A stretch of DNA of 64,000 nucleotides from Oscillospiraceae bacterium (GCA_017938625.1 JAGBBD010000006.1:109905-173904); one strand, 5' to 3'. Positions 51,901-59,558 are shown, counted from the first letter of the stretch. Numbers and translations are program-made. The notes: generated by a model not told the origin, from the letters alone.

Positions 51901-54900
51901 CGGTCGGTCTATCAAGAAAACAGAGGAGTCTTTGGAAAAGGCGCTTGGCGATGGTGCAGATCAATACTTCGAATGGGCTGCAGGCCGCATGGAAAAACTC
52001 ATAGATAGAACGCTGGAAAAGTATGCGCAGAAGGTGACGTGGAAGAAGCCGAAGGAAGCAAGGAAAAAGGATACAAAAATTCCTTATGTTCAGCCGATGG
52101 GAAGTGAGAGAACACCGATCGCACCATATCGTGATGGCGCCGGGCAGTCCTATGATGAGCAGGATCAGCTGCAGTGGGAAGGCACGAAGAAAGAACGTGT
52201 TGCTCCGAACTATGATCCTGTGGCGCCCGATACCTACGACTATAGGACACAGGAGCAGATGGAGGACGGCGGTCAGCTGCAGTGGGAAGGTACAAAGAAA
52301 GAACAACAGCCCGAGGCAACGACTGCAAAGGAAAAGGCATTGCGCGGCAATATGCGCGACTGGATCCAATATGTCCTTGGCGGAGAGATGACCCCGGAGG
52401 AGTTTGCAGCATCGATGGAAGCTTCCAAGTCCAGACCGTTGGAGGGTAGAGGGAAGGAACTGTATGACCGAATGGCGAACACTGCCAGAGATGGTCACCT
52501 GTTCAGACCGGATGACATGACGGACGAGGAATACGCGGCATTGGATGCACAGTGGAGAGCTCGGCAGCAGAATCCGGATGCAGGGGATGGCTTGACCCCG
52601 CTGGAAGATCTGATCATCACAAAGGATAAGTTCTCATCCACGCCCGCCATGGAAAAGCTGGGCATCAAGATCGATGGCAGTGTGACGCGGTATCGTCAGA
52701 CGGAACAGCTGCGGTCTTTTGAAAAGGCGGCAGAGCAGGCACGAGGAATGCTGCGCAAGAGAGTGCGGGATCTGAATGCCAGCAGGCAGGAATTGGAACT
52801 GGCGAGAGGACTTGTGGAGGGTTGGCTTACAGCGGATGCTTTGTCGGGGGACAATGTCGATATCGATGTGATCACAGAGCTGGCGGATTATTTGTCTGCT
52901 GCAAAATCTTTCTCCGATGACATGATCTCTCAGCGCAAATCGGAAATCAATTCTGCAAACTTCCGAATTGCAGAAGAGCTTTTCAAGGACTCAGAACAAT
53001 TCAATCCTCAGCTGAAGCGACTGCCCGGGCTGACCAAGCTCATCATGAATGAGCGGACGCCGGAGCGGGTGGTGAAGCAGATCTTCGGAGCGGAAGTAGG
53101 TGGGAAAATCTACGAAACATACTTCCGCCCGGTCTGGGTCAATGGCGCGGAAATGAGCCGGTTTGAAAATCGTATGCTGGATCGTGTGCGTATGTTCGAG
53201 GATCAGAACGGCACAAAGAGAAAGATGACAGAACCGGAAAGAAGATTTGCGCAGCGCCTTATGGAAGGCAAGGTCGTATTGGATAGCATGGCGAAGCTTG
53301 ATGAAGATGTCAGAGAACGAGTGGAAGCTGTGGCGCAGAATGTCAACAACGGGCAGGAGTTCGTTGACGCAGTCCGGGAATGGGGTCTGCATGACGAGTA
53401 TCATCAAGGCATAGCACAGGCATATGCTGACTACATGGATGCTGTGGAGCTGAGCAAGGACATGGACCAGGTGATCATGGAAAATGCCATTGCGGAATAT
53501 CAGAAGATCTACAACGAAATGTATGATGCGATCAACGATTTCCTTGTTTCCCATGGGTACAACGAGATCGGATTTATCAAGGGATACGCTCCCCACTTCC
53601 AGAAAAGGGAAGTGCAGCAGGGATTGTTCAGCGCTCTGAAAAAACTGGGAGTTGAAAAAGAAAGCGTCTCATCGCTGCCGGCAGATATTGCGGGACGGAC
53701 TGCAGACTTCAAACCCAACATGAAATGGAATCCTCATGCGCAGACCAGAACAGGCAGCAAGACGGATTATGATATCCAGATGGGATTTGAACAGTATCTC
53801 CACTATGCCGCTGAGATGTTCTATCACACCGATGATGTGATGCGAGTCCGGCAGGCGGTGAACTGGTTCCGCATGCAGTATTCCGGCAAGGAGATCGGTG
53901 CGGCACTGGAGGATGCCCAGGCAGATCGCTACAAGACCGTGGAATGGAAACAGGAGTTCCTTGAGAGAAAGGAACTTGTGCTCCCCGGATCCAATATGGC
54001 ACCGAGAGAAATCAATGCACTTTACGATGAGTATGTGGGAGAGCTCTACGAGAGGGCTGCTCCGGAGAAGTTGTCTAAGTATTCTGAGTTTGTGACATGG
54101 CTCGATAACTATGCCAACATTGTGGCTGGAAAGCAGTCCCTGGCAGATCGCGGTCTGGAATATGGCGGAGGCAGAAATGCTCTGAATGCAGGCAGCCGGT
54201 TGATGCGCACGTTTGCAACGTCCAATGTGGCAGGAAGTCTTTCGTCTGTACTTAACCAGACAGCGCAGCTGCCGCTGATCCAGCAACAGCTTGGCATCTA
54301 TCTGGAAAGAGCCGTGAAGGATCTGCTGTGGGGCACCTGCGCGAAGGAACACTTTGCGGAGCGCAGTGATTTTTTGACGGACAAGCGTGGTGTGGACAAA
54401 CTGACGGTGGATAACAGAGAGAAGTTTATCTCTACACTTTTTAAGCCTGCAGAGCTGATGGATCGCATGGTATCCACCTTGGCGGTCAGAGGTCGTTACC
54501 TGCAGGCACTGAGCGAAGGCAAGACTGCCGAAGAAGCGCTCAGAGAGGCTGACGATTTCGGCAGGCGCGTCATGGGCTCCAGAATGAAGGGCGCAAAGCC
54601 TCTGGGGTTTGAGAGCAAGACCTTCGTCAATCAGATGCTACACATCTTCCAGGTAGAAGCAAGCAACACCTTTGACTATATGTTCTTGTCTGATATCCCT
54701 CAAAACGTGCAGCAGGTCGCGAAGGTCAAAGGCAAAGGGGCTGCGGCGCGTCATGTGGCGGCAGGCGCTGTGGGGTACCTGATCAACGCTTTCTTGCTGA
54801 ATCTGTTGACAGGAGAGCTGTATGGTGGATCGCCTGCACCTTTCGATCTGATCGGGTGGGGTCTGAACTTTATCGCTGGAGGCTTCGGTATGTCGGATGA

Positions 54901-56545
54901 TGAATATCTGAAGACGCTGATTGACAATGTCTGGGAGCGGTTGTTTAAGTACAGACCGTTTGAAACGGGAAAAATCGATGCAGGAGATGGTCTGGACTGG
55001 GCAGGTGCTGCCGGGGATCTGGGGTACAATGTACTCAATGATATCCCCTATGTACGGAATATCGCCGGAGTCATGGGACTTGGTGATCAGAGTATGCCTA
55101 CTGTGGGTATCAATGAGGTCGCAGGAGATCTTGGCGATGCAGGAAAGACGCTCTGGGATCAAATCACAGACGGCGAAGAGGAAACCGGCTTGGATTGGGC
55201 CGGTGCCGCGCAGCGTATTGGTGAAGATATTCTGAGTGCAGCTTCAGCATTGATGCCAGGAGGCCGTCAAATTAAAAAGACGTATCAAGGTGTAAAGACT
55301 GTTGTACAGGGAGGCAAGCACAGCGGCTATGGCGACAATGCCCGGATGCAGTATCCTGTGGAACAGAACGTCTGGAATGCTATCCGCGCCGGGCTCTTTG
55401 GTGTTTCGGCTATTGGAGAGAATGATGACTTCTATGCATCCGGTAATTCTGCTCTCAGCGCAGGTCAGACAAGGAAGGTTGAGGAGCTGGAAGAAAAGGG
55501 CATAGATCGCTTCACGACCTATGACTTGTATCAAGAGTTCCGGGCAATCAATGCGGAGCTGATAGGTGCAGAGGCAAGCAGTGCCAAGAGAAACTCTATC
55601 AACGCTTTGCCTCTCTCGGATCAGCAGAAGCTGCAGATGTTCGACGCCTTTATGCTTGACAGGACTTCGGCAAACTACGAGAAGACATTGTCGGAGTATC
55701 AGGCTATGCTTGACAGTGGCTTGAGTTGGGACGATGTTACCACCGTTCATAATCTTCATGCGGAACTCAATGAAGATGAGACGATGGATGCGACACAAAA
55801 AGCGACGGAGCTTGCGAAGTTCATTGATCAGCAAGGCTGGAGCGAAGAACAGAAGGCGGCTTTGGAGGCACGCTTCCGTTTCTGGAACATGATGCCTGCG
55901 GCGGCAGGGAACTATGAAAAGTATGAAGATGCTGGAGTAGCTCCGGAAGCCGCGGCAGATATGGCAGAACTGATAGCTAATCTGGAGCCGGAACAGGGAA
56001 GTCCGTCCGTAACATCCAATCAGAAAGTCCTGGCAATCTGGAACAGCGATTTTTCTGTGGAGGAAAAATCTGCTGCAGTGGCAGCCATGTTCCCCGATCG
56101 CAGAGAACGGCTGGTGGAAGCTGGAGTGTCAGATGCCAAAGCAAAGCAGATGACTGTTGATTTGGCTGTGGCAGAGGCGGAGAACGGCGAGGAAGAGCTG
56201 GACTACATGACTAAGGCTGCGATCATCGTTGAAGCGGCCGGAAACAATGTAGATGCTATGGCAGGATTGTCCACAGTTCTCAATGAAAGCACGTATGAGA
56301 AGTTGGAGATTGCCGGTGGTTACAGTGTAACGGCAAAGGTCTGGATCGATTACAGGGAAGCGTGGGAAAATACATACGGAGAGGACAGTGTCAGCCAGAA
56401 GAAGGTGCAAGCTGTTCTGGATCGGATGTACATTCCAGATAATGCAAAGGCAGCGCTGTGGCAGATCGCGAATAAGAGCTGGAAGCCGAGCAATAACCCA
56501 TACAGTGTTGGTATTGGTCAGGATATTTATAATCGGATGAACTGA
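45956..56545 (+). CDS. Giant polyvalent virion protein, 3,529 residues
   Basis: Probably injected with the DNA. Ordered features: helical N-terminus (1-650) with a membrane-like Gly/Ala stretch; acidic linker (650-830); zinc peptidase-like LHEIFHY near 949; a domain of different composition (about 1060-1300); LPD23-like region ending LLHEIQHAIQ near 1484; an ADP-ribosyltransferase-like region (about 1665-1800; YSSNPIADGIFVTPSAMEAA); linker with repeated QLQWEG; long helical region; hydrophobic GYLINAFLLNLLTGELYG near 2940; helical C-terminus. This patchwork matches the polyvalent proteins described in phages. ATG 45956 follows GAGGTG. Confidence 0.85.
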   Translation: MSAKQGTVPSVAELIQEYKKAETETVPSVAEILKEYGKEEKPERTVTPVQVELPALYKPTADNSGFETSVLQGMNMDALRQAGGAIYEAKTGKSAAEVAPQKPSAAAQRIITEKENPGLQQFLQPIREYETYGKLSGEELHGRLYDTLQEIEKQQRAGADTSALEESAARMEEMLQLKLGQYSASDLIQLQGMVQSQWQSRADDNAEWKKRYENTGGTLLDDPEYDAYYKTFSYEQGKNLDLQERLKTAQQQKALEQNHGLWGSGNFADRLEDATQSGVHGAIAGATNFIGKIEDVATIGIARTIELVAKMYGKDFFIYDEMMDTADKLRKAAAAPSRDAVELQQAADKQMMEAMAGTGLIDGFIVQQMQSVGGMMADLWMGGMSGQMTGTLGTAAAPQSSTYLGMRAAGSAMIDAQKKGYGELEQILYGTTVGALEWISEKLFGGNPLYDDDKGLVSKLVETLTDNPTILRLMYSKPMGVIGEGLEEVFVEFTSPVAEYALTSKDEIDWASPKELGTVFLGGMFLGMIGTGAEMTTNIIGNAKTVRAYNRLGGLVTNLNAVQAVIDKGLQADPITDAYHNAVKLQKKVDAGKTITAKDMGKQLMANKEAINAGKLVDTEEVGDDPTVPEGKLHDPDDGFYAVAVGKKGDRNVYRLVQVHNDGSVEQLTVEGTESLFGVKIAAEIQGMKVRHIGTVQNLVQIAEAKTGETESVEETMGGEVATAPVEPYGDTEDVAAAETEDGGLQWAGNMEAERAEDVLGETAPVEDSGLQWAGTEIATAPAELRNDSAEETAAENNTETEEMTYEEQQGQSAGGDAARIGKHPGRGIADNRKQRKAGAVQRRSVESTQVRADVKALGVKPTSLTQLGLSIGSDLESNWVVPKAAWNESIQTAADFAEEYGLEFVPVVGNMFVKIDDKLLRVEAAIENGVIYVQADSMSRDVVEATLHEIFHYRISGDPQMEKRLVEYIQQNYSIEETSELFDRYMVIYREFVKGMKPDKVAEYIWQEMLADAYAELERLPNTEGPAHWSEYVRGEMEQAETKNTAEGGVRMSAYTAVRERLAKLELDKLSDRLGVQFPLSAQFTSYIRGTTETVSSPTVAANAVQRNGKSYFRAAKDEFVKNYTKGETVNMAGTGIMANLETDLVAESLSKEMKRGKEQVLLDIVPLAKDMIQGGKLLGVEKLIHTSNKKPGLFAYRVYNVFNYESTNVKTKTVTTTPYVFVATVIQQYSGNSIVHIIQGIDVAAYDRGKLGKAQESSPITGSKYTVSQLYDFVKQIPRENGGLKYTEKEAGSYLFNYTQKEDGSLYSVAGENALTADEASLQAAKDMLDMGESVESIRQKTGWYQGRDGKWRFEIDDSGMTYHRGGDAQFRKDHPEYARYRDLELAFIEGTITEEEAVELRELHETWGNEYARLSDRVDRGNATLENILDHEELYAAYPGLRGMKVVFKDLDGASGEIDHQRGTITLDKSLRDAPESTLLHEIQHAIQNAEGFAGGSSPEYWREPRMEAIKPAFQTGIKEAQEEVRRWEQRFADEWGEGSVNLMLAQRYAELSDQIDEKSLLELDNIFTLVEESGWEDMLSGYVEARAMLELKKAEALRNRYDSYTAYRNTAGEIEARDVANRRSLTAEERRRRMPDLGDEDVVFTEDRYFSMSSEDRAREHKEAQLRIIQEKSPAPNSYNTWIRSIEDVHTLDEVLEDPEWNYNEFNPDYTREMAREALRKGAIRVYSSNPIADGIFVTPSAMEAASYAGERHIYSEMVSVKDIAWIDPTQGQYAPVDQRSSRNMEEGVKSQARERDAEYTLSERFNNESTDIRFSAASSGGRTAEDKARETAERDLANGLAEIMSVPKGAVKALREGPVRKLMEEYQASGEIDQDILDEAISTAFAQGLMIDNEFYETYKHVKDYLRKTRITISEQDQADIADCVQFKKSAFGTLRIVKEGGVPVDVAYREAQEMAPGLFPESLVHPADQLIRMFDVGRSIKKTEESLEKALGDGADQYFEWAAGRMEKLIDRTLEKYAQKVTWKKPKEARKKDTKIPYVQPMGSERTPIAPYRDGAGQSYDEQDQLQWEGTKKERVAPNYDPVAPDTYDYRTQEQMEDGGQLQWEGTKKEQQPEATTAKEKALRGNMRDWIQYVLGGEMTPEEFAASMEASKSRPLEGRGKELYDRMANTARDGHLFRPDDMTDEEYAALDAQWRARQQNPDAGDGLTPLEDLIITKDKFSSTPAMEKLGIKIDGSVTRYRQTEQLRSFEKAAEQARGMLRKRVRDLNASRQELELARGLVEGWLTADALSGDNVDIDVITELADYLSAAKSFSDDMISQRKSEINSANFRIAEELFKDSEQFNPQLKRLPGLTKLIMNERTPERVVKQIFGAEVGGKIYETYFRPVWVNGAEMSRFENRMLDRVRMFEDQNGTKRKMTEPERRFAQRLMEGKVVLDSMAKLDEDVRERVEAVAQNVNNGQEFVDAVREWGLHDEYHQGIAQAYADYMDAVELSKDMDQVIMENAIAEYQKIYNEMYDAINDFLVSHGYNEIGFIKGYAPHFQKREVQQGLFSALKKLGVEKESVSSLPADIAGRTADFKPNMKWNPHAQTRTGSKTDYDIQMGFEQYLHYAAEMFYHTDDVMRVRQAVNWFRMQYSGKEIGAALEDAQADRYKTVEWKQEFLERKELVLPGSNMAPREINALYDEYVGELYERAAPEKLSKYSEFVTWLDNYANIVAGKQSLADRGLEYGGGRNALNAGSRLMRTFATSNVAGSLSSVLNQTAQLPLIQQQLGIYLERAVKDLLWGTCAKEHFAERSDFLTDKRGVDKLTVDNREKFISTLFKPAELMDRMVSTLAVRGRYLQALSEGKTAEEALREADDFGRRVMGSRMKGAKPLGFESKTFVNQMLHIFQVEASNTFDYMFLSDIPQNVQQVAKVKGKGAAARHVAAGAVGYLINAFLLNLLTGELYGGSPAPFDLIGWGLNFIAGGFGMSDDEYLKTLIDNVWERLFKYRPFETGKIDAGDGLDWAGAAGDLGYNVLNDIPYVRNIAGVMGLGDQSMPTVGINEVAGDLGDAGKTLWDQITDGEEETGLDWAGAAQRIGEDILSAASALMPGGRQIKKTYQGVKTVVQGGKHSGYGDNARMQYPVEQNVWNAIRAGLFGVSAIGENDDFYASGNSALSAGQTRKVEELEEKGIDRFTTYDLYQEFRAINAELIGAEASSAKRNSINALPLSDQQKLQMFDAFMLDRTSANYEKTLSEYQAMLDSGLSWDDVTTVHNLHAELNEDETMDATQKATELAKFIDQQGWSEEQKAALEARFRFWNMMPAAAGNYEKYEDAGVAPEAAADMAELIANLEPEQGSPSVTSNQKVLAIWNSDFSVEEKSAAVAAMFPDRRERLVEAGVSDAKAKQMTVDLAVAEAENGEEELDYMTKAAIIVEAAGNNVDAMAGLSTVLNESTYEKLEIAGGYSVTAKVWIDYREAWENTYGEDSVSQKKVQAVLDRMYIPDNAKAALWQIANKSWKPSNNPYSVGIGQDIYNRMN
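48296..48321 (+). repeat. Shortened family-1 element in frame in the giant gene
   Basis: GATTGCCACAGC ... CGCAATGACAG, read as EIATAPAELRNDS. Confidence 0.75.
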
Positions 56546-56551
56546 TCAAAG

Positions 56552-56578
56552 GGGTCCACCCATCAAATGGGTGGACCC
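56552..56578 (+). terminator. Hairpin after the giant gene
   Basis: GGGTCCACCCAT / ATGGGTGGACCC, perfect 12-bp stem with a 3-nt loop. No T-run follows, so termination is uncertain. Confidence 0.5.
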
Positions 56579-56601
56579 TGTGTGAAAGCATATAGAGCTT
56601 G

Positions 56602-56643
56602 TTGCCATTTTCATTGCCATTTTTCGTTTCACGTTGCCATTTT
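56602..56643. repeat. Candidate integrase arm-binding sites, right end
   Basis: TTGCCATTTT at 56602, 56614 and 56634. Two related copies lie at the other prophage end. Confidence 0.5.
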
Positions 56644-56736
56644 ACCAGCCGTTTTCTGAAAAATATGGTCAAATATGAAATGGCGAGAAATAGAAGAAAA
56701 ATGGATTTTCGGTAAAAATATTCTGAGTTAAATGCA

Positions 56737-56787
56737 AAACAAAGAAGAAACTGAGAACTTTTTGAGTTCTCAGTTTCTTCTTTGTTT
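56737..56787 (-). terminator. Phage-supplied terminator for the host tRNA gene
   Basis: 23-bp perfect arms (56737-56759 and 56765-56787) with a 5-nt loop, directly abutting the CCA end of tRNA-Ser(GCT) on its downstream side. U-rich within the stem. Confidence 0.75.
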
Positions 56788-56814
56788 TGGCGGAGTGGGA
56801 GGGATTTGAACCCT
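56787..56814. repeat. Prophage attachment site at the tRNA (28-bp direct repeat, copy 2)
   Basis: Identical to 16188-16215; covers the CCA end, acceptor and T-arm of tRNA-Ser(GCT). Confidence 0.93.
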
Positions 56815-56879
56815 CGCGCGCTGTTTAGACGCCTACTCCCTTAGCAGGGGAGCCCCTTCGGCCTCTTGGGTACCACTCC
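56788..56879 (-). tRNA. tRNA-Ser(GCT)
   Basis: Acceptor GGAGTGG/CCACTCC, anticodon loop CTGCTAA (GCT), long variable arm, T-arm GAGGG-TTCAAAT-CCCTC, encoded CCA. Reads codons AGC/AGT. The gene is intact; the phage restored its 3' end. Confidence 0.96.
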
Positions 56880-56896
56880 ATATGCAGGAAAGAATA

Positions 56897-56985
56897 TGGC
56901 GGAGAGAGTGGGATTCGAACCCACGGCACATTGCTGTGTCACCGGTTTTCAAGACCGGCTCCTTAAACCGCTCGGACATCTCTCC
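56897..56985 (-). tRNA. tRNA-Ser(TGA)
   Basis: Acceptor GGAGAGA/CTCTCC, anticodon loop CTTGAAA (TGA), long variable arm, T-arm GTGGG-TTCGAAT-CCCAC, encoded CCA. First gene of a two-tRNA operon. Confidence 0.96.
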
Positions 56986-57009
56986 AAGTATCTCTCGGAA
57001 ACGCTGATT

Positions 57010-57038
57010 ATTATACCCTAACCCCGCTGCATTGTCAA
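57010..57038 (-). promoter_or_regulatory. Consensus promoter of the tRNA-Ser operon
   Basis: TTGACA (57038-57033), 17-nt spacer, TATAAT (57015-57010): full consensus, as expected for stable RNA genes. Confidence 0.85.
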
Positions 57039-57057
57039 TCATTTTCTTTTCATCGTG

Positions 57058-57085
57058 TTGAATTTTTCGGAATGCGTGGTATAAT
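57058..57085 (+). promoter_or_regulatory. Promoter of the CobW-like genes
   Basis: TTGAAT 57058-57063, 16-nt spacer, TATAAT 57080-57085. I see no clear zinc-regulator (Zur) box. Confidence 0.6.
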
Positions 57086-57121
57086 GTGCCTTAGATAATT
57101 TATGCAAAAGGTGGAAACTTT

Positions 57122-58255
57122 ATGACAAAGATCGATATTTACTCCGGATTTCTCGGAGCGGGTAAGACTACTCTGATCAAGAAGATGATCAAGGAAGCAT
57201 ATGCAGGGGAAAAACTGGTCCTGATCGAGAATGAATTTGGCGAGATCGGCATCGATGGCGGCTTCCTGCAGGAGGCAGGCATTGAGATCACGGAGATGAA
57301 CTCCGGCTGCATCTGCTGCTCTCTGGTCGGTGACTTCGGCAAAGCGCTGGAGCAAGTGATCGAGCAGTACGCTCCTGACCGCATTCTGATCGAGCCCTCC
57401 GGTGTGGGCAAGCTCAGCGATGTGGAAGCTGCCGTGAAAAAGGTCACATCCGAAACGGTCGTTCTCGGCAATATGGTCACTGTGGCAGATGCCAACAAGT
57501 GCAAAATGTATATGAAGAATTTCGGTGAGTTCTATAACAACCAGGTGGAAACTGCCGGTACCATTATCCTCAGCCGTACCGATAGTATTAGCGAGGAAAA
57601 GCTTCATACCTGTGTGCAGATGCTGAAGGAGAAAAATCCCAATGCAGTTGTTGTGACAACACCTTGGGATCAGCTGACCGGCAAGCAGATCCTCGATGCC
57701 ATGGAGCAGGGCAATACCATGCTGCGTGAACTGGAGCATGAGCACCATCACCATCACGAGCACCATCATGACCATGATGAGCATTGCACCTGTAGTTGCC
57801 ATGACCATGAACATCATGAGCATCACGACCACGAGCATCACCATGACCATGACGAACACTGCACCTGCGGCTGTCACGATCACGACCATCATGAGCACGA
57901 ACACCATCATCATGAGCACGATGAGCACTGCACCTGCGGTTGTCATGATCACGATCATGACCATCATCACCATCATGCAGATGAAGTCTTCACCAGCTGG
58001 GGAGCGGAAACGACAAAGAAGTTCACAGAAGAAGAGATCCGCAATGTTCTCCGATCTTTTGATGAGGACGATGACCACGGCATGGTTCTTCGCGCCAAGG
58101 GCATTGTTGCCGCGCAGGACGGTCAGTGGATCCACTTTGACTATGTCCCCGGTGAAACAGACATCCGCCGCGGTGCGGCAGGTGTTACCGGTCGTCTGTG
58201 TGTGATCGGCTCCGGTATCTGTGAAAACCATCTGACCGAGATCTTTGGTCTGTAA
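57122..58255 (+). CDS. CobW/COG0523 GTPase with long His/Cys-rich metal-binding insert
   Basis: A 377-residue G3E-family metallochaperone. P-loop GFLGAGKT (residues 9-17), ENEFGEIGID switch, metal-binding CxCC at 63-66 (CICC), and NKxD-like SRTD. Residues about 204-286 hold dozens of His plus three copies of HDEHCTC[SG]CHDH, a high-capacity metal store. The C-terminal CobW_C domain follows. The metal (Zn, Ni or Co) cannot be told. The second COG0523 gene starts 11 nt after the stop. Confidence 0.93.
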   Translation: MTKIDIYSGFLGAGKTTLIKKMIKEAYAGEKLVLIENEFGEIGIDGGFLQEAGIEITEMNSGCICCSLVGDFGKALEQVIEQYAPDRILIEPSGVGKLSDVEAAVKKVTSETVVLGNMVTVADANKCKMYMKNFGEFYNNQVETAGTIILSRTDSISEEKLHTCVQMLKEKNPNAVVVTTPWDQLTGKQILDAMEQGNTMLRELEHEHHHHHEHHHDHDEHCTCSCHDHEHHEHHDHEHHHDHDEHCTCGCHDHDHHEHEHHHHEHDEHCTCGCHDHDHDHHHHHADEVFTSWGAETTKKFTEEEIRNVLRSFDEDDDHGMVLRAKGIVAAQDGQWIHFDYVPGETDIRRGAAGVTGRLCVIGSGICENHLTEIFGL

Positions 58256-58266
58256 TGGAGGTTTCT

Positions 58267-59205
58267 ATGCCTATTCCCGTATATGCCTTTACCGGTTTTT
58301 TAGAGTCCGGTAAAACAAAATTTATCCAGGAAACGCTGGAAGATCCTCGTTTCAACGCAGGTGAGCGCACATTGCTTCTCGTCTGTGAAGAAGGCGAGGA
58401 GGAGTACGACAGTTCGACCTATCCTCATGCCTGTGTCTATAAGGAAGTCATTGAGGATCTGGATGCGCTGACGCCCGAAATGTTGACGCAGATGGAAAAA
58501 AAGTACCACGCAAAGCGCGTGGTGGTGGAGCTCAACGGCATGCGCATGGCAGGGGATTTCTACGAGAAGATGCCTCAGGATTGGCAGATCGCGCAGGAAG
58601 TTATGTTTGCGGACAGCACCACGATTCTTAACTACAATGCCAATATGCGCGAACTGGTTGTGGACAAGCTGACCGGCGCGGAAATGGTCATTTTCAACCG
58701 TGTCCCTGTGAACGCGGATATCATGCCCTTCCACAAGCTGGCAAGAGCGGTCAATCGCAGGATCGACATCATCTATGACCATACCGATGGCAGTACCGAG
58801 TTTGATGAGATCGAAGATCCGCTGCCTTTTGATGTCAACGCCGATGTGATCACCATTGCCGACGAAGACTATGCGCTGTTCTACCGGGATATTACGGAAG
58901 AGCCGGACAAGTATGACAGAAAGACGGTCTGTTTCAAGGGACAGGTGGCAAAACTCCGCAGAGAGAAGAACGGCATCTTTGCCCCCGGCAGATTTGTGAT
59001 GACCTGCTGTGCCGATGATATCACCTTTATGGGGCTTCCTTGTAAATGGAAAGAAGCCGATCGGCTGGCCCCCAGAAGCTGGGTCACAGTCACAGCCAAG
59101 ATCAGCGTTCAGTATCACAATGTTTATCGTGGTATTGGCCCTGTTCTGACTGCCACAGAGGTTTTGCCTGCCGAGAAAGCGCAGGAAGACGTCTGTACCT
59201 TCTGA
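58267..59205 (+). CDS. Second COG0523-type GTPase with C-terminal DUF1980-like domain
   Basis: A 312-residue protein. P-loop GFLESGKT at the N-terminus; the CxCC motif is missing, so it differs from its partner. The region after about 190 (DYALFYRDI ... FKGQVAKLR ... FAPGRFVMTCCADDITFMGLPC) resembles the YcgQ/TIGR03943 (DUF1980) domain usually found with YcgR-like permeases. ATG 58267 has GGAGG. A two-component metal-handling unit with the upstream gene is likely. Confidence 0.85.
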   Translation: MPIPVYAFTGFLESGKTKFIQETLEDPRFNAGERTLLLVCEEGEEEYDSSTYPHACVYKEVIEDLDALTPEMLTQMEKKYHAKRVVVELNGMRMAGDFYEKMPQDWQIAQEVMFADSTTILNYNANMRELVVDKLTGAEMVIFNRVPVNADIMPFHKLARAVNRRIDIIYDHTDGSTEFDEIEDPLPFDVNADVITIADEDYALFYRDITEEPDKYDRKTVCFKGQVAKLRREKNGIFAPGRFVMTCCADDITFMGLPCKWKEADRLAPRSWVTVTAKISVQYHNVYRGIGPVLTATEVLPAEKAQEDVCTF

Positions 59206-59215
59206 TATGAAAAAA

Positions 59216-59239
59216 TTGGGCGGTCTTTTGACCGCCCAA
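59216..59239. terminator. Hairpin after the COG0523 pair
   Basis: TTGGGCGGTC-TTTT-GACCGCCCAA; the U-run is on the leftward strand, with only weak T content rightward. Confidence 0.6.
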
Positions 59240-59309
59240 CACGTTTATCATACCACGTTTTTATTCTGTTCGTCAATATGAAAAACTCAGAATCTCCCTT
59301 TTTCATAAC

Positions 59310-59558
59310 TGTGAGGCATTATCTTGTTGCACTATCCCATCTTGCAGGTGGGCACCCTGTGTGGTAAAGTAAAGCCAAGGAAGGGTGATACCAATGTACA
59401 CGTAAGTGAAAACGGCTTGATGCAAATGCAAGAGCCTCAGACAGATGGCACACAGAGAAACATGCTTTTTTGGAGAGGAAACTGTGACTGTGAAAGACCG
59501 GACGTCTGATCCAACAGAAATGAGAGGTAACCAATGATGTTAGATACTAAAAATTCAG
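59310..59558 (+). other. Unassigned intergenic stretch, possible RNA gene
   Basis: About 250 nt with no credible coding frame. It contains short complementary segments and a T-box-like AAGGGTGATACCA that is too degenerate to call. It ends in a very strong rightward terminator, which would suit a rightward transcript. I cannot identify it. Confidence 0.25.

Larger units (their letters stand above)
16188..56814. mobile_element. Podovirus-like prophage, about 40.6 kb
   Basis: Bounded by 28-bp direct repeats at a tRNA-Ser 3' end. It holds an integrase next to the left repeat, a repressor/Cro region, tRNAs, an accessory region, a HUH replication initiator, terminase, portal, scaffold, capsid, connector, fibres, lysis genes, tail hub and a giant internal protein. 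There is no long tail-tube or tape-measure gene, and the tail-hub protein resembles short-tail nozzle proteins, so a podovirus-like virion is the best reading. All morphogenesis genes appear intact. Confidence 0.93.

Noticed and set aside
57050-58231. Met/Val-rich apparent membrane protein on the minus strand
   Set aside because: It is the complement of the His-rich repeats (CAT/ATG and CAC/GTG) in the COG0523 gene.
59385-59405. T-box riboswitch, from AAGGGTGATACCA
   Set aside because: The conserved antiterminator sequence and specifier stem are absent, and the nearest downstream gene runs the other way.
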